NCBI GenBank assembly: GCA_946894095.1
Contig: OX335642.1
Span: 18,487,021 to 18,551,020 of the forward strand
Source: Incurvaria masculella
Lineage: Eukaryota > Arthropoda > Insecta > Lepidoptera > Incurvariidae
Direction of reading: 5' to 3'
DNA length: 64,000 bases
A program made the translations under genes and the position numbers. Below, in pieces: positions 44,141 through 55,851 of the stretch. The notes under the pieces were generated by a model that did no database searches, was not told the DNA's origin, and saw only the letters and a program-made list of their open reading frames with translations. Every line of letters starts with the position of its first letter. Position 1 is the first letter of the stretch.

Positions 44141-46291
44141 CCCTAAGTAATCTTTTACGACATCACGAAAATGAATGCAGGTGACCGATTGCACTTTTTT
44201 CACGTACCCGAACCTACACAGCACAAAGCATGTTGTGTAACATAGTTGTTTTATGATTTTTTACGGAATTCATTTAAAACTGTAGACTGGTGTGCACATC
44301 ACTAGTCAGAACGCCCTTATCCAGGCTAAATCTCGGCTTGATCGACTTTTGATACCTCGCCGAGTGATTTCAGAAACTTCCCAATTGTATTTTAATATTA
44401 TCGCTGGGCAACATCCAAAAACACCATTACAACTAAATTCCGAGGTTTAACTTTGTAATTGGGTCTGGGGGCTATGTGGCTTGTTATGATGGATGGGCAT
44501 TTAAAAAATATAAATTTAGTTTTTTAAGCAATAATTAATAGGAAATTAATTACCAACCTAAAAGCAATTTAACCGTCTCGAAAGTTATGCCACACCTTTG
44601 TATAGAGTGAAGTGAGTAATGAATATTAACTATAATAGACAAATTAATAGATGCTCCCGGCTCCGCCCGCATTAAAGTCCGACGAAATTAAAAATGTTCT
44701 CCAACTCGCCTCATATTTGCACTTTGTTCACCCCTCAGGTAATTCAGCATGATGGTAAGTTGACTGTAATCAATGGAAAGAATCAACCGCATCAAAACCG
44801 TTTAAGTAGCTACATTTTTTTATTTAATATAACATGGATGGCTGATACCACATCCAGTTATACATTTCATAAATTAACTAAAACGAATATATAAAATCCC
44901 ACAATACATAAGTTGACAACCTGCATCTGCACTGCGAAGCTAATATACGTTAAAAAAAATCTGATTATAAACTGATTTAACCAGGATATCGAAATACCAG
45001 CTTCGGTTGCTCGTTCGATAAACAAATAATTACCTATATTATATTTAAATTGTTTCCTCAATTTGCTTTCAAGCAGCCGAGTATGTAACTTCAAAAATGC
45101 ATTTTCAACTATGAAAAATAACATTAATTCGATATAATCACCGCCTTTGCGCATTTTTCTTGTTATTTTTAATTGTTCTTGTAATTTTATATTTTCTATA
45201 TTGCACAATAAAAAATGTCGCTCCTTCATTCATACATTCAAGCAAAAAATGGGTCTACACCCGAACATACCCATGGCACAAGAAGACGAGTTTTCTAGCG
45301 TAACTAAATATTATTTTACGTTTTATTAAAAACAGGTAATAAAGTGATTGGATTATTTGCAAGCGACATCTTAACATTTTACTCGAATACCCATGGAAAG
45401 TAATTTCGAATGGGGCAGTTACTGAAATTTTAATCCACGTTAAATGGCCTAATTTAGCTAAGCGTTGGTCTAATGGAGCAACATTTAACCGCAAACATTA
45501 ATTGGTCGATCAGCTTTACTTTTAATATATTACTAATATAGGTTATTAATTTTCGTGACGCCATCTTGGCTCATTCAATCAAAACGTGAAATGACCTGAG
45601 AGAGAGCGCTACATATTGTGTAAAAGTAAAGAACGAAACCAACTGACGGACACATCTTGACCCATAAACCCAATGAAATGGCTAAGAAACAAAATGGCAG
45701 CCAACAGTCAACGACTCATCAACGTCAATCCGACCAGTCGCATCCGACAACCGAATACAAATTAAGCAAGCGAAAATGACCTTACGCAATTAAAACGTGA
45801 GGTTGAATGAGTATGGCGTAGGTAAAGTGATGTAATTTTTATATTTACTTGGAGGTATTTTTAAATGGTGATTGAACAAATGAATCCGAAGCATAAGGTT
45901 TGTTCACATTTACATAGACCGCATCCATACAAATACTATAAATGAATTGTTTTTCTGAGCGATGGTACTTCACGTCTAGACTAACGAACCTATTTGGATG
46001 AAATAGGGCAGTTAGGTTACTAGCAGCTGAAAGGTATTTCTTTTCTAGTTCCTTCAACTACGGAGTCTTCAACGTAATGCTAACAAGCTTGATAGCTATG
46101 CAGTAGTCCAGAAATCGGCTGTTATAAACAAAGGTTTTTGGCTGTCCGAGTTTATATTATAAAAAGCGGGATAAGTAAATAAGTTACGCTTTACATACAT
46201 ATTTCAATTCAGTTTGATTTTCGTCAAAAACAACATTCTACTGAGCGGAGTCGGTTACCCCAGCTAGAACAATAACATCCTTAGCCCCAAT
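44141..46291. other. AT-rich, mostly unassigned; SINE tail scrap near 44835
   Basis: AACATGGATGGCTGATACCA at 44830 is a minus-strand SINE tail. A 120-codon minus frame at 44867-45229 is lysine/phenylalanine-rich with no domain and fits chance in AT-rich DNA. Confidence 0.35.
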
Positions 46292-46434
46292 TGCACGAAG
46301 AGACAGCCGAGTTAATCAATGTTCAAACACGTCACTTTTAGTGGACCGCATGGAGTTCCTTCCATACTGCCCATACAAAATGACGTGTTTAATCGTACGT
46401 TGACGTTGATTTTGTTTTTTTGTCCCTTCGTGCA
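46292..46434. mobile_element. Hairpin MITE family I
   Basis: Outer arms TGCACGAAGAGACA (46292-46305) and TGTCCCTTCGTGCA (46421-46434) pair with one mismatch. Inner arms AAACACGTCACTTT and AAAATGACGTGTTT also pair. Total about 143 bp, no coding capacity; the family is unknown to me. Confidence 0.6.
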
Positions 46435-46649
46435 CTCGGCCCTTAGAAAGGAAAAGTGAAACAAAAGAGTAGATGATATAAGAACGGTCAATATCCATGT
46501 GAGGTAACTATACAACTTTAGAGTAGTTTTCAGAAAGGGTAGCCCGAATAAAACGGTAATGATGAGCTTCAGGTTTAATTTAGACAAGAAGTTTTTGTAT
46601 ATATTTCAGATGAAATTAGATTTTTTCTAACGTGATAATTTTATTGTTG
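46435..46649. other. No recognisable feature
   Basis: AT-rich spacer before the tandem retroelement pair. Confidence 0.4.
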
Positions 46650-47812
46650 ACTAGCTGCGGTACCCGGCTCCGCTCGGGTTAGTGTCGGCTAAATTATCTC
46701 ATGGATAAAAAGTAGCCCACATGACTGGTCCAAAATAGGGTCAAACTGGTCCAGGACAATGTATCCATGTACCAAATTTAATCAAGATCGTTCGAGCCGA
46801 AATAGCATGATTTAATGAGAAACATCCAATAATTCCCATTTAGAGCTTCGTTGACGTTTGGTGGCTATTTAAAAAAAAAACATTTGCCGCGAGAACCTTT
46901 CTGCACTTTCACTGCTACATTGCTTACCTAGTAAGTAACGTGTAACGTAGGTAAGTTTTGCGTGGACTCCAACCCACAGCCAGCCTCAACATCGAAAACA
47001 GTAATCCATCTCGAACCTGATTGCTCCCAGAGATGCTATACATTGATAAAATACGCATATAAATCAGGTAAGTGGTTCGCATGTTATAAGACTTTAAGAC
47101 TCACTACTTACCCTTCTGGTAATGAAGCGTTATATTATGTAATCTATAAGTTTTTAGTAGAATCAGGCTAGACGTAGATACAATGCACATCTAAATCGAG
47201 TAATTGGTTCTCAAGGATTTTATTCTGTTGGTCGCTCCTCCGGCGATTTAGCGTGATGCCAAGTAGTCCTAAAGTTGCAGGAAATACCAAGCCGTACTTC
47301 AGTAAAAGTAAGCGCTGCCGCCGCAAAGCCGAGCCGTGCATAGCATTGCAGTTTGTATGACAGCCCCATCTTAGCGTAAGCGGAACTCAATTCTATTTAG
47401 CCAATCCTAATTCCCGGGTAGTTAAATGTACATGTACTAAGTTTTACAAATCGCTAGTGCCTTGAAAATTCGCCAAACGGACACCAAACAGTCACGACGT
47501 CTGCCCTCCCCCCGCCGCCGCTCCCCGCCACCGCCCCCGGCTCCTCTCCCCCTAGTGTGAAGTATCGCTACCGGCATCGTTTTCGCAGCCCCGTGAACGT
47601 TCTAAAGCCCATGGGCACATACATTGTAGCCTATGTGTTATTCTGATGTATAAGCTATATTATTGTAAAGTTTCATTAGAATCCATTCAGTAGTTTTTAC
47701 GTGAAAGAGTAACAAACATCCATCCATCCATCCATCCATCCATCCATCCATCCATCCATCCATCCATCCATCCATCCATCCATTATTACAAACTTTCCCC
47801 TTTATATTATTT
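46650..47812 (+). mobile_element. Retroelement family R, tandem copy 1
   Basis: Starts ACTAGCTGCGGTACCCGGCT, carries an antisense 5S-SINE fossil (46921-47045), GTATGACAGCCCCATCTTAG, a C-rich pyrimidine tract (47499-47550), a family F-like segment at 47575-47635 (GGCATCGTTTTCGCAGCCCC), GTTTCATTAGAATCCATTCA, sixteen CATC units (47717-47780) and a 3' end CTTTCCCCTTTATATTATTT. No reverse transcriptase. A 69-codon frame reads through the SINE fossil and is not a gene. The unit is repeated immediately downstream. Confidence 0.75.
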
Positions 47813-48975
47813 ACTAGCTGCGGTACCCGGCTCCGCTCGGGTTAGTGTCGGCTAAATTATCTCATGGATAAAAAGTAGCCCACATGACTGGTCCAAAATA
47901 GGGTCAAACTGGTCCAGGACAATGTATCCATGTACCAAATTTAATCAAGATCGTTCGAGCCGAAATAGCATGATTTAATGAGAAACATCCAATAATTCCC
48001 ATTTAGAGCTTCGTTGACGTTTGGTGGCTATTTAAAAAAAACATTTGCCGCGAGAACCTTTCTGCACTTTCACTGCTACATTGCTTACCTAGTAAGTAAC
48101 GTGTAACGTAGGTAAGTTTTGCGTGGACTCCAACCCACAGCCAGCCTCAACATCGAAAACAGTAACCCATCTCGAACCTGACTGCTCCCAGAGATGCTAT
48201 ACATTGATAAAATACGCATACAAATCAGGTAAGTGGTTCGCATGTTATAAGACTTTAAGACTCACTACTTACCCTTCTGGTAATGAAGCGTTATATTATG
48301 TAATCTATAAGTTTTTAGTAGAATCAGGCTAGACGTAGATACAATGCACATCTAAATCTAGTAATTGGTTCTCAAGGATTTTATTCTGTTGGTCGCTCCT
48401 CCGGCGATTTAGCGTGATGCCAAGTAGTCCTAAAGTTGCAGGAAATACCAAGCCGTACTTCAGTAAAAGTAAGCGCTGCCGCTGCAAAGCCGAGCCGTGC
48501 ATAGCATTGCAGTTTGTATGACAGCCCCATCTTAGCGTAAGCGGAACTGAATTCTATTTAGCCAATCCTAATTCCCGGGTAGTTAAATGTACATGTACTA
48601 AGTTTTACAAATCGCTAGTGCCTTGAAAATTCGCCAAACGGACACCAAACAGTCACGACGTCTGCCCTCCCCCCGCCGCCGCTCCCCGCCACCGCCCCCG
48701 GCTCCTCTCCCCCTAGTGTGAAGTATCGCTACCGGCATCGTTTTCGCAGCCCCGTGAAAGTTCTAAAGCCCATGGGCACATAAATTGTAGCATATGTGTT
48801 ATTCTGATGTATAAGCTATATTATTGTAAAGTTTCATTAGAATCCATTCAGTAGTTTTTACGTGAAAGAGTAACAAACATCCATCCATCCATCCATCCAT
48901 CCATCCATCCATCCATCCATCCATTATTACAAACTTTCCCCTTTATATTATTTATTAGATATTAGATATTATTAT
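47813..48975 (+). mobile_element. Retroelement family R, tandem copy 2
   Basis: Second 1163-bp-spaced unit, differing from copy 1 by roughly ten substitutions, an A-run of eight rather than ten at 48033, and eleven rather than sixteen CATC units (48878-48921). Its start (47813) abuts the 3' end of copy 1 with no spacer. Downstream, TTATTAGATATTAGATATTA replaces the head-to-tail junction. Confidence 0.75.
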
Positions 48976-50744
48976 ATATTAGATAGTTTTCTTAGCAGCA
49001 CAAATGGATTCGCCTTGAACTTGCAAAAAGTATAGACTGGCTACGACTGTATGTAGGACACAGTATAAATATTTAAGTTTTTAAGAAACCACTATCACCA
49101 CAGTATTTTTTTTTTGGTCAGAGCGAAACTATAAATGAAAAAGATTTGTTAAGACGTGTCAATGTGAACGCTGCCTTAGTGAAGAGAGCAGTGTATTGCA
49201 CAAGAGAACGCCGACACGGAGGCAAACCATTTATAACTTGACGAACAAAAGATGACACGCATCCATAGCCGGCCGACTCTGCGCCGTGACTTCGTCCGAA
49301 AGCGCTATTATTGCAGCGCTGGCCGTGCACTTAGGGCTCCGTTGTCAACATTCTTCGGGCGCCCTTATAAAAGCGTAAACTGATGCAGAGTTGATTTTGT
49401 AGGTTATAATCTTCTTTAAACTGAAATGTTTGGTTTATTTTGGCTACTAGATGGTCGCAAATACATGCGAGATTCTTTTAGATACAAGGCGATCCTCATT
49501 AGCCATTAAAAAAAGCAAAAAAAAATACATACAGACGAATTGAGAACCTTCTCCTTTTTTTAAGTCCGTTAAAAATAAGTTCATTTGTGGAAATGTAGAG
49601 TTGAAACTAACGAAAGCAAAAACAAACAAACAAACATCATCATGGGTGTCTTTTCTAGCTCCCGAGCACCTATATAAAGTCTCGCGGTTCCCAGTGGTTG
49701 ACTATGTATACGTTTCCTTCACCGTAAAGAATTTGTGTTATATATATAAATTACACATAGAAATAAAATGGTGCAGCCACCGGGTATCTAACCCACGCCA
49801 CCCGGTTAAGAAATTTTGCCCAACCACTATCATACCGATTGGCTGAAGGTACCTCTTTCCCTAAAATATGGTTGAGAGAGACGATGGCAGGGCCCGGCGT
49901 GATGCTCGTAAACAGATGCTGTTTGTGGGGACTGGCCTGCATGGGCAACATGTTAAATGGTTGGCATATTATTTGCAAAATAAACTAATATTTCTTGTAA
50001 ACTGTTGGATACGATGCGTGTTACCTACCTGTGTTTTTCTCCCATCATCAATGGTACATAATGGGATACTTTCTGTTAATGATACAAGCAATTAAAATAC
50101 AATAACTCGTATGTCTTTAAGCAGTAGCAAAAGTTTTTGCAAACTCAGACTAAGTGGACGTTGAAAAACAAATCAGCGAAGTTTCTTGCCAGTTCCCTGT
50201 GATTGTTGGACTGGCTAGTGATAAGATATGACATATCCGAGTGCCGCGTATTGCCATGGATGATGAAAGATCAATAAAGAACAACAATAAACAATAAAAA
50301 CTGAACGGAACCCTAAGCGAGGTGCAGGTGAGTACCAGCGAGTGTAGGTACAATATTTCGCACCAACGCGAGACCCTCGCATTGAGCCATCACACGTCGA
50401 ATTCTATAGAACTCTGGCGACGCGAAATTCGCCGGTTCGAAATACGAGAGCCACGGATTCCGGCGCTACCGAGAAATGACACCCAAGTTGTCACCTCAAT
50501 TGTACACGTGCAGTGTAAAGACGGAGACGAAAATAGGAGACAGGGAAAGTTAAAAGATAAGTAAAATTGATTCATTTGACGTACTTACCTATGATAGAAA
50601 ACAATAAATCGAGATTACAAGCGTACGTGTTTAAATGATTTTGTAACTAGAGGTTAACTAGCTCATAGTATAGCGGTTAGTTATCGACACGAGAAGGATT
50701 TTCGTGTCGAAAACTCTAGATTAAAATTTCAGGAGAACTCTAAT
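48976..50744. other. Mostly unassigned
   Basis: GGTGCAGGTGAGTACC at 50320 matches a strong splice donor (CAG|GTGAGT), but no open exon leads into it. Plus and minus frames at 50322-50575 overlap. 50695-50720 is a small hairpin (TCGACACGAG to TTTTCGTGTCGA). Confidence 0.35.
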
Positions 50745-50749
50745 TGTGA

Positions 50750-50870
50750 TTTCCCGACGGGACTAACTTATTCGCGGGCACCACACAAAACCATCGTACT
50801 GCACCATCTCCGTTTCAAAGAAACAGACAGCCTCGTGATGTGGAGGACCGTTTCGACCATGGTTCGCGAT
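50750..50870 (-). mobile_element. MITE family B, terminal fragment
   Basis: TTTCCCGACGGGACTAACTT, ATTCGCGGGCACCACACAAA and CGTTTCAAAGAAACAGACAG match the terminal part of the copy at 8655. About 120 bp remain. Confidence 0.6.
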
Positions 50871-52044
50871 CATTCGCGATCGTACTAACTAACCTAGGCG
50901 GGGTTACCACGACCGACGAATCCCTATTTACAACATGCGCGGGAAGACATGCAGTGGTATCATTTGTATTATTTTAACGTTCCGGAACCCATGCATCACA
51001 ATGGACAATAAATCGATACGGAGGCGGCGACCCGGGCAACGCAAGCTACTTCTCCTTTCGTTTCTCTTCTGTGGTCGTCAGTCCCGTTCGACCTACAGGT
51101 AAAATGACGCATGCAAAATAATTTAGTCTTCAGTCGACATCAATAAACAAAATATGTTGTACCCATTGACACAGCGGGTGGTCGCGTTTCTCTACGGGCA
51201 TGCCATCGGTCGTTACGAACGCAAGCGGTTGTCTCAGTTCGGCAAAATATAATTACGCAACCGCACATCACATGCATCAATAATATGGTTAGAATTACAA
51301 GACACAAGATCCGGTGGTCTGATGATGCAGCGCACGTTAGGCGCCGATGTATACTGGCTGAATTTATCTAATGTGCATTCATGGCCGAATTCGAAACTAA
51401 ATATAAGAAAAATAGCGAAAAGCACTCAAATGATAGGGCATTTTGATAAAAAGGAAAACTGATTAATCGATTTTTGAACGAACAGTTTGTTTAGCCGGAA
51501 ATCGAACTCGTTTTGAGAAAAATATTGTATCCTAAATTATTGTACCAGCCAATAGTGTCCCTTATGGGAACAAATTATGTCAATTAATATCAATTGTAAA
51601 ACGGCAAATTTTTTACACTAAAACATCCATGATTTTTGAAAAAAAAAAAGGATTTTTTTTGTAACCTAACCCAATTACCGAGTAGAAATTCTCAGTAGCA
51701 TGAGGTTATTCAATTGTAAGTGTTTTATAGCATGAATGTGGATGACAAAAATCTTAACCTATAGACCTGGCAAGTATATTTTTTATGTAACTGGACATGG
51801 TAGGCTAATACCAAACTGACCGTCAGATATTAGGCTCAGCTCGATATATGTTGCCACATTCTTCACTGAGTCAGAACGAACTTTTGACGTGATTTTTAGT
51901 GTAGTGTGGCCGTAGCACTATTAATTATTTTGTGGTGTGACTACCAGAAGTAAAAATTGTACTTTCGCAGCTGCAAAAAGGCCTATACTCTTTACAGGTC
52001 ATGACTATTCAACCACCTTTAGCCGTATTTCTAGCAATATAAAA
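50871..52044. other. Unassigned apart from small fragments
   Basis: 51050-51070 (CTTCTCCTTTCGTTTCTCTT) resembles the right end of MITE G, and 51795-51830 (TAACTGGACATGGTAGGCTA) is a minus-strand SINE tail. The rest is AT-rich. Confidence 0.35.
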
Positions 52045-52585
52045 CCAATCTGTACGCAGGCGAGAGCCCATTATCCGGACGCCGATTATGCGAATTGACC
52101 AGGCTGACAAACGCTATCGAGCAAGCGCAATCGAGAAGGCGATATCGCCTGTCAAAAATATTGTATACGTTTTTGCTTTGAAACGCGCTTTCAATACCAA
52201 CTGTCAAACGCATAAAAAAAATTGACAGGCGATATCACCTTCTCGATAGTGCTAACTCGATACCGTTCGTAGTAAGGCTCCTGTTATCCAGATCGCCTCA
52301 AAGATCCGAAAGCACAAACATTTTTTTCTGTTAAATGTGAAGAAACCTAATGAAAGCTCCGCAAGCCATAACTTGTGCCGCTAAAATCGCCAAAAGAATA
52401 GGTTTACTATATTGCATTAACACATTGTGAATGTCATTTTGTTTTGAACTGTATTATGTCTCACGTAAGAAATTAATAAACGGATAAGTAAATAATGTTT
52501 GTTTGTTATTTTTAAGAGAGAAATCATGCGGGTTTTCGATTATCCGGATGGCCTTCGGTCCCAATTGACGCAGATAATCGGCGTT
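52045..52585. mobile_element. Possible pogo/Tigger-like MITE
   Basis: Left end CCCATTATCCGGACGCCGAT with TATGCGAATTG; right end CGATTATCCGGATGGCCTTC with CGCAGATAATCGGCG. ATTATCCGGA repeats in the ends are typical of pogo/Tigger elements. Inside, GAGAAGGCGATATCGCCTGT (52132) and ACAGGCGATATCACCTTCTC (52225) form a large inverted repeat. Boundaries and target duplication are not resolved. Confidence 0.45.
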
Positions 52586-53500
52586 CTACAGTTAAAAAAA
52601 CCGCTAACGAAAGAGCTGAATACACTTGACAAGGTATTTTACTACATTCGATCAAAATAATTCATACTTCAACAAATGCTCCCCGAAAACTGTCTAGACT
52701 ATTTTAATTACCTTTGAACCTAATTTCGAGAGCGCCCTTCAAGTCAATAATGTCTTAACATATTTGCATGTATCATTTTACTGTTAATACATTAATGACG
52801 TATGTTTTTTTATGTAGCTGGACATAGATGGCTATTACCACACCCGCTGTCATAATGTTACCTTATTTTTATGTGCACAAGAGTTCTTGATGTTTACTTA
52901 TGGCAATTGATAAATGAAAGGATGAAGAAATAAAAAAATATATATAGTGACTCGAATAAAAAGCATTGCAAATAAATTGGAGCTATAATGGAGCCATACA
53001 AAAGCGGAGTTATAGCATACAGTGATATCTTCTGGTCAATCTTTTCAGGATTATATATTTATTTGAAGGAAAAATAAAAGCTATTTAGGCATTGACTATA
53101 TCCCTGCAACATATGTTTAGAAGCATGAGGTGTTGCCCCCGAGTACAATCTGTGGGTTAATCTTTAATTCGCAGATGATTCACAATCACCTGTGACACAC
53201 ACTATCTTACTCATGGAATGACAGCTACACGCGTGAAACGTTTTCACTTGAGTGTTATTAGAAAAGTATCAAAGTAGGGTAGTTTTGTCCCATTCTAGCT
53301 ATTCTCATTAAGTACGATGGCACAACATACAATGATCAACGATGACGTCATCGCAGTATGCGTAAGCGCAACTAAAACTGAGCAAATCATGTCCAGGCAC
53401 ATTAAAAAAATATTCACTTTCATTTGTGAATTTACCTGGTGTTTATTTCGACGAGTACAGTGGCAAGGTTTCGGGTAGCGTGATGAAGTACCTGGCGGGC
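52586..53500. other. Unassigned; SINE tail at 52815-52865
   Basis: GTAGCTGGACATAGATGGCT and ATTACCACACCCGC are a minus-strand SINE tail. Otherwise AT-rich. Confidence 0.4.
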
Positions 53501-53580
53501 CGGGATCATGTTTTCAAAGTTCGTAAGTCCATGGGATGTCGTCGGGCGCCTCTTAGAGCCTGGCGTACGCCAAAAAAAAT
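53501..53580 (+). repeat. Repeat family F, diverged copy
   Basis: CCGGGATCATGTTTTCAAAG, AAGTCCATGGGATGTCGTCG and AGAGCCTGGCGTACGCC, ending in an A-run, align with the copy at 12205. Confidence 0.5.
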
Positions 53581-53817
53581 ATCACTATGGTTCGAGTGCA
53601 CACTTGTTCATTGCAATCTAACATTATTCCAAGTAAGAAGGTTAAAGGTCTTGCGTTGAACTCAAGCGTGCATACCTATTTGTGTCTGCGTCGGTGCTAG
53701 CATTACCATATTGCGTAATATCACGTTCTATTTACGTATAACAATCTCTCGAGTTCGCGTAACATCAAGACACGCTCTCGACGGTGATACAAGTATAGGC
53801 AGGTAGGTGTGGCCGGG

Positions 53818-53990
53818 GGTTACCATGGTAAATGAACTCGCCGGGTGAACAGCCAACTGATGCATAACTGGTAAATTTCAGTTAACCCAGCCGAAAACGC
53901 GTCGTTTAAAAATTAGCAGGTACAATATGCAACTAAACGGCACAATTCATCAATAACCTGTTCACCTGGTACAATAGCAATGTGACCACC
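53818..53990. mobile_element. MITE family K, copy 2
   Basis: Left GGTTACCATGGTAAATGAAC with GCCGGGTGAACAG; right CCTGTTCACCTGGTACAATA with GCAATGTGACC, forming imperfect inverted ends. About 170 bp. Confidence 0.6.
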
Positions 53991-54544
53991 CAGTTTTGCA
54001 TTGAGGGCTGATGCTACTGTCCACATTTTTATATAGATCAATACAAGACCAATGTAAACTGTTACAGCCAATATGTTTACGACTTACCTAGGTTTTTCCC
54101 TCAAAGAACAACCTGGGGTTCTTTAAACATAGTGTGATTAACCGAAAGCCAATGGGCGTCGTCACTATCGCTGAGCTATCAAGCTTTTTCAAATCACGTT
54201 TGAAGACTCCCAGGTTAAAGGTGTGAGGAGAGGCAGCCCTGCGGCAGAGAAATAAGTTTGAGGAACGGGCCTAATGTCAACCACGTGGAATCCGAACGAA
54301 CAACACATTCCTTGGTCGCCTCTTACCACACGCACCGGAAGCCTCACAGCACAAGTAGCACAAACACTTCCAGTAACGGAACCCTTCTCGGAGCTGCCAT
54401 CATTAAATATTGCACCGGTTTGCGAGTGCGCTAAACGCACGGCAATGTGGCTATCTCGCCATCGGGTCTCGCAGGTCACCACCGCGCATGCGTGCCCCGG
54501 AGACATCGAGGAAGAAAGGACGTGACAGAAAGGAGTGGCGACAG
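53991..54544. other. Unassigned, with family F-like scraps
   Basis: CCGAAAGCCAATGGGCGTCG (54141) and TATCGCTGAGCTATCAAGC (54167) resemble repeats at 12240 and 31709. The 105- and 83-codon opposing frames at 54189-54525 are not recognisable. Confidence 0.35.
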
Positions 54545-54745
54545 ATGAGCTAACCCTACCACTTATTAGGGAAAGGGACCTACAGTTTTAGATTCATTCC
54601 AAACCATGGAACAGCTCGCAATCGTGATAAAACACACTTATTTAACTCAGAATAAGAAAGAAAGTGGTGTATGAACGGGGCGTGGATTTGAACCCAGACC
54701 TCTGGTATACAAGGCAAGTCCCTTCGCCACTAAGCCAAACAAATG
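54545..54745 (-). mobile_element. tRNA-headed SINE, 3'-truncated
   Basis: Minus strand: A-box-like TTAGTGGCGAAGGGACTTGC, B-box-like GGGTTCAAATCC, linker TTCATACACCACTTTCTTTC, then AAACTGTAGGTCCC and TAATAAGTGGTAGGGTTAGC. The tail is missing. Confidence 0.75.
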
Positions 54746-55189
54746 GCAACCTGTGGGACCACTACTCTACGAAGTATCTGACGTCCAACACGTCTAACGT
54801 GGTATTCAACATTTGAATACCAGTCTAGAGTGAATGCTCGGCACCTTGATCAAAAACCGAAAGTGTGATGTCGAGGGAGTGGATACTAGCTAATAAGGTT
54901 TGACTTCGGTTTAAAATTAAATTATAAATTATTTAAGGGGATGAACGGGGAAAGAACCAAGCCAGCGAAGCAAGATACTTCATTTTAGGTAAACAACACT
55001 TGGGTTGATATCGACGGACTTAAAGCCTAACACATAACGACGGAACTTAGTGTAGTTTGACTACCAAAAGTTTAAATAAATTAATGAAATGACATGTTGG
55101 CCTATTTCACAGCAATCTGAATAGACTTATATTTCGGTTTGGCTCACGTATTTTCATGTCGTTACACTAAGAATAGTAAGAATTCTTAA

Positions 55190-55430
55190 AATCATCGAGG
55201 TTAAGCAACACTGGGCGCGGTCGAATTAAGTATGGGTGGTGCTGGCTGTGGTTCGGACTTCACGTAGTAAGTCCCCACCTTACTTACTACATAGGTGATT
55301 AGCCCGAGATGGTATGAAATATGGTTGTAGTGGCACTGTAATTATCCGTGTTATCCACCCAGTTCAGTGCTGCTGTGCAATCAAAATTGTTGAGCTAGTA
55401 TCATAACAGTAGTGTGATTTAAAATAAAGA
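55190..55430 (+). mobile_element. 5S-headed SINE, diverged
   Basis: Head GAGGTTAAGCAACACTGGGC and GTATGGGTGGTGCTGGC keep the order of 5S rRNA boxes A and C, followed by GTGGTTCGGACTTCACGTAG, CACCTTACTTACTACATAGG and CGTGTTATCCACCCAGTTCA. Confidence 0.65.
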
Positions 55431-55623
55431 GTACCTTTCACTGAAATGTCGACATCATTTTAACAGATATCTATTTCCAGGGTAAATTTTGTTTCATACA
55501 TGTTAAGAATGTATTCACGATTAATCAATAACATAGTATAGTATGTAATCTAGCAAGAGACGTGGAGAATATTCATCGATTATATAGCTAAATGCGTCTT
55601 GAAATTTATTAAACAAACGAGAG

Positions 55624-55851
55624 ATGACTCACACAAAATCGATTCCCTTAGTTATCCGCGAATTCCTTAAAATCGGTGCGGAAGCTCGTAAAGAAGACGA
55701 ATCGCAACGCGATAAATCGCTCGCCAATTTCGCAAAACGTTTTTTAACACCCGATACAATCTCAATCGAAACGTCAGTAAAAAACTCTCTGCAGGCAGTT
55801 AAAGTAAAATATATAAACATGTCAAGGGCCTCCGTCGAATGGTCCATTCAG
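55624..55851 (+). CDS. Candidate first coding exon, protein of unknown function
   Basis: An ATG in acceptable context (GAGAGATGA) opens 76 codons ending with CAG directly before GTACGCC, a plausible donor, in phase 0. In-frame stops lie just upstream (TAG at 55585, TGA at 55600), so this ATG fits the true start. The translation is hydrophilic and looks alpha-helical, with charged KEDESQRDK and a following FAKRFL segment and no signal peptide or membrane segment. Codon use is mixed, including CGN arginines and GCN alanines unlike random AT-rich sequence. The frame stays open for 55 more codons into GC-rich DNA, where composition changes abruptly to Arg/His/Ser-rich; that part is more likely intron. 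I do not recognise the family. A retrotransposed fragment or chance is possible. Confidence 0.4.

Noticed and set aside
44867..45229. 120-codon minus-strand frame
   Set aside because: Composition is what AT-rich random sequence gives; no conserved motif.
47717..47783. CATC microsatellite as an independent locus
   Set aside because: It is part of the 3' region of retroelement R in both tandem copies.
46962..48332. Pair of identical 69-codon frames and the related 113-codon frame at 21912
   Set aside because: Similarity at the protein level comes from an antisense 5S-SINE fossil inside retroelement R. The frames have no recognised domain.
50322..50564. 80-codon plus frame beside a strong GTGAGT donor
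   Set aside because: The frame lies downstream of the donor, so it would be intronic, and no exon leads into that donor.
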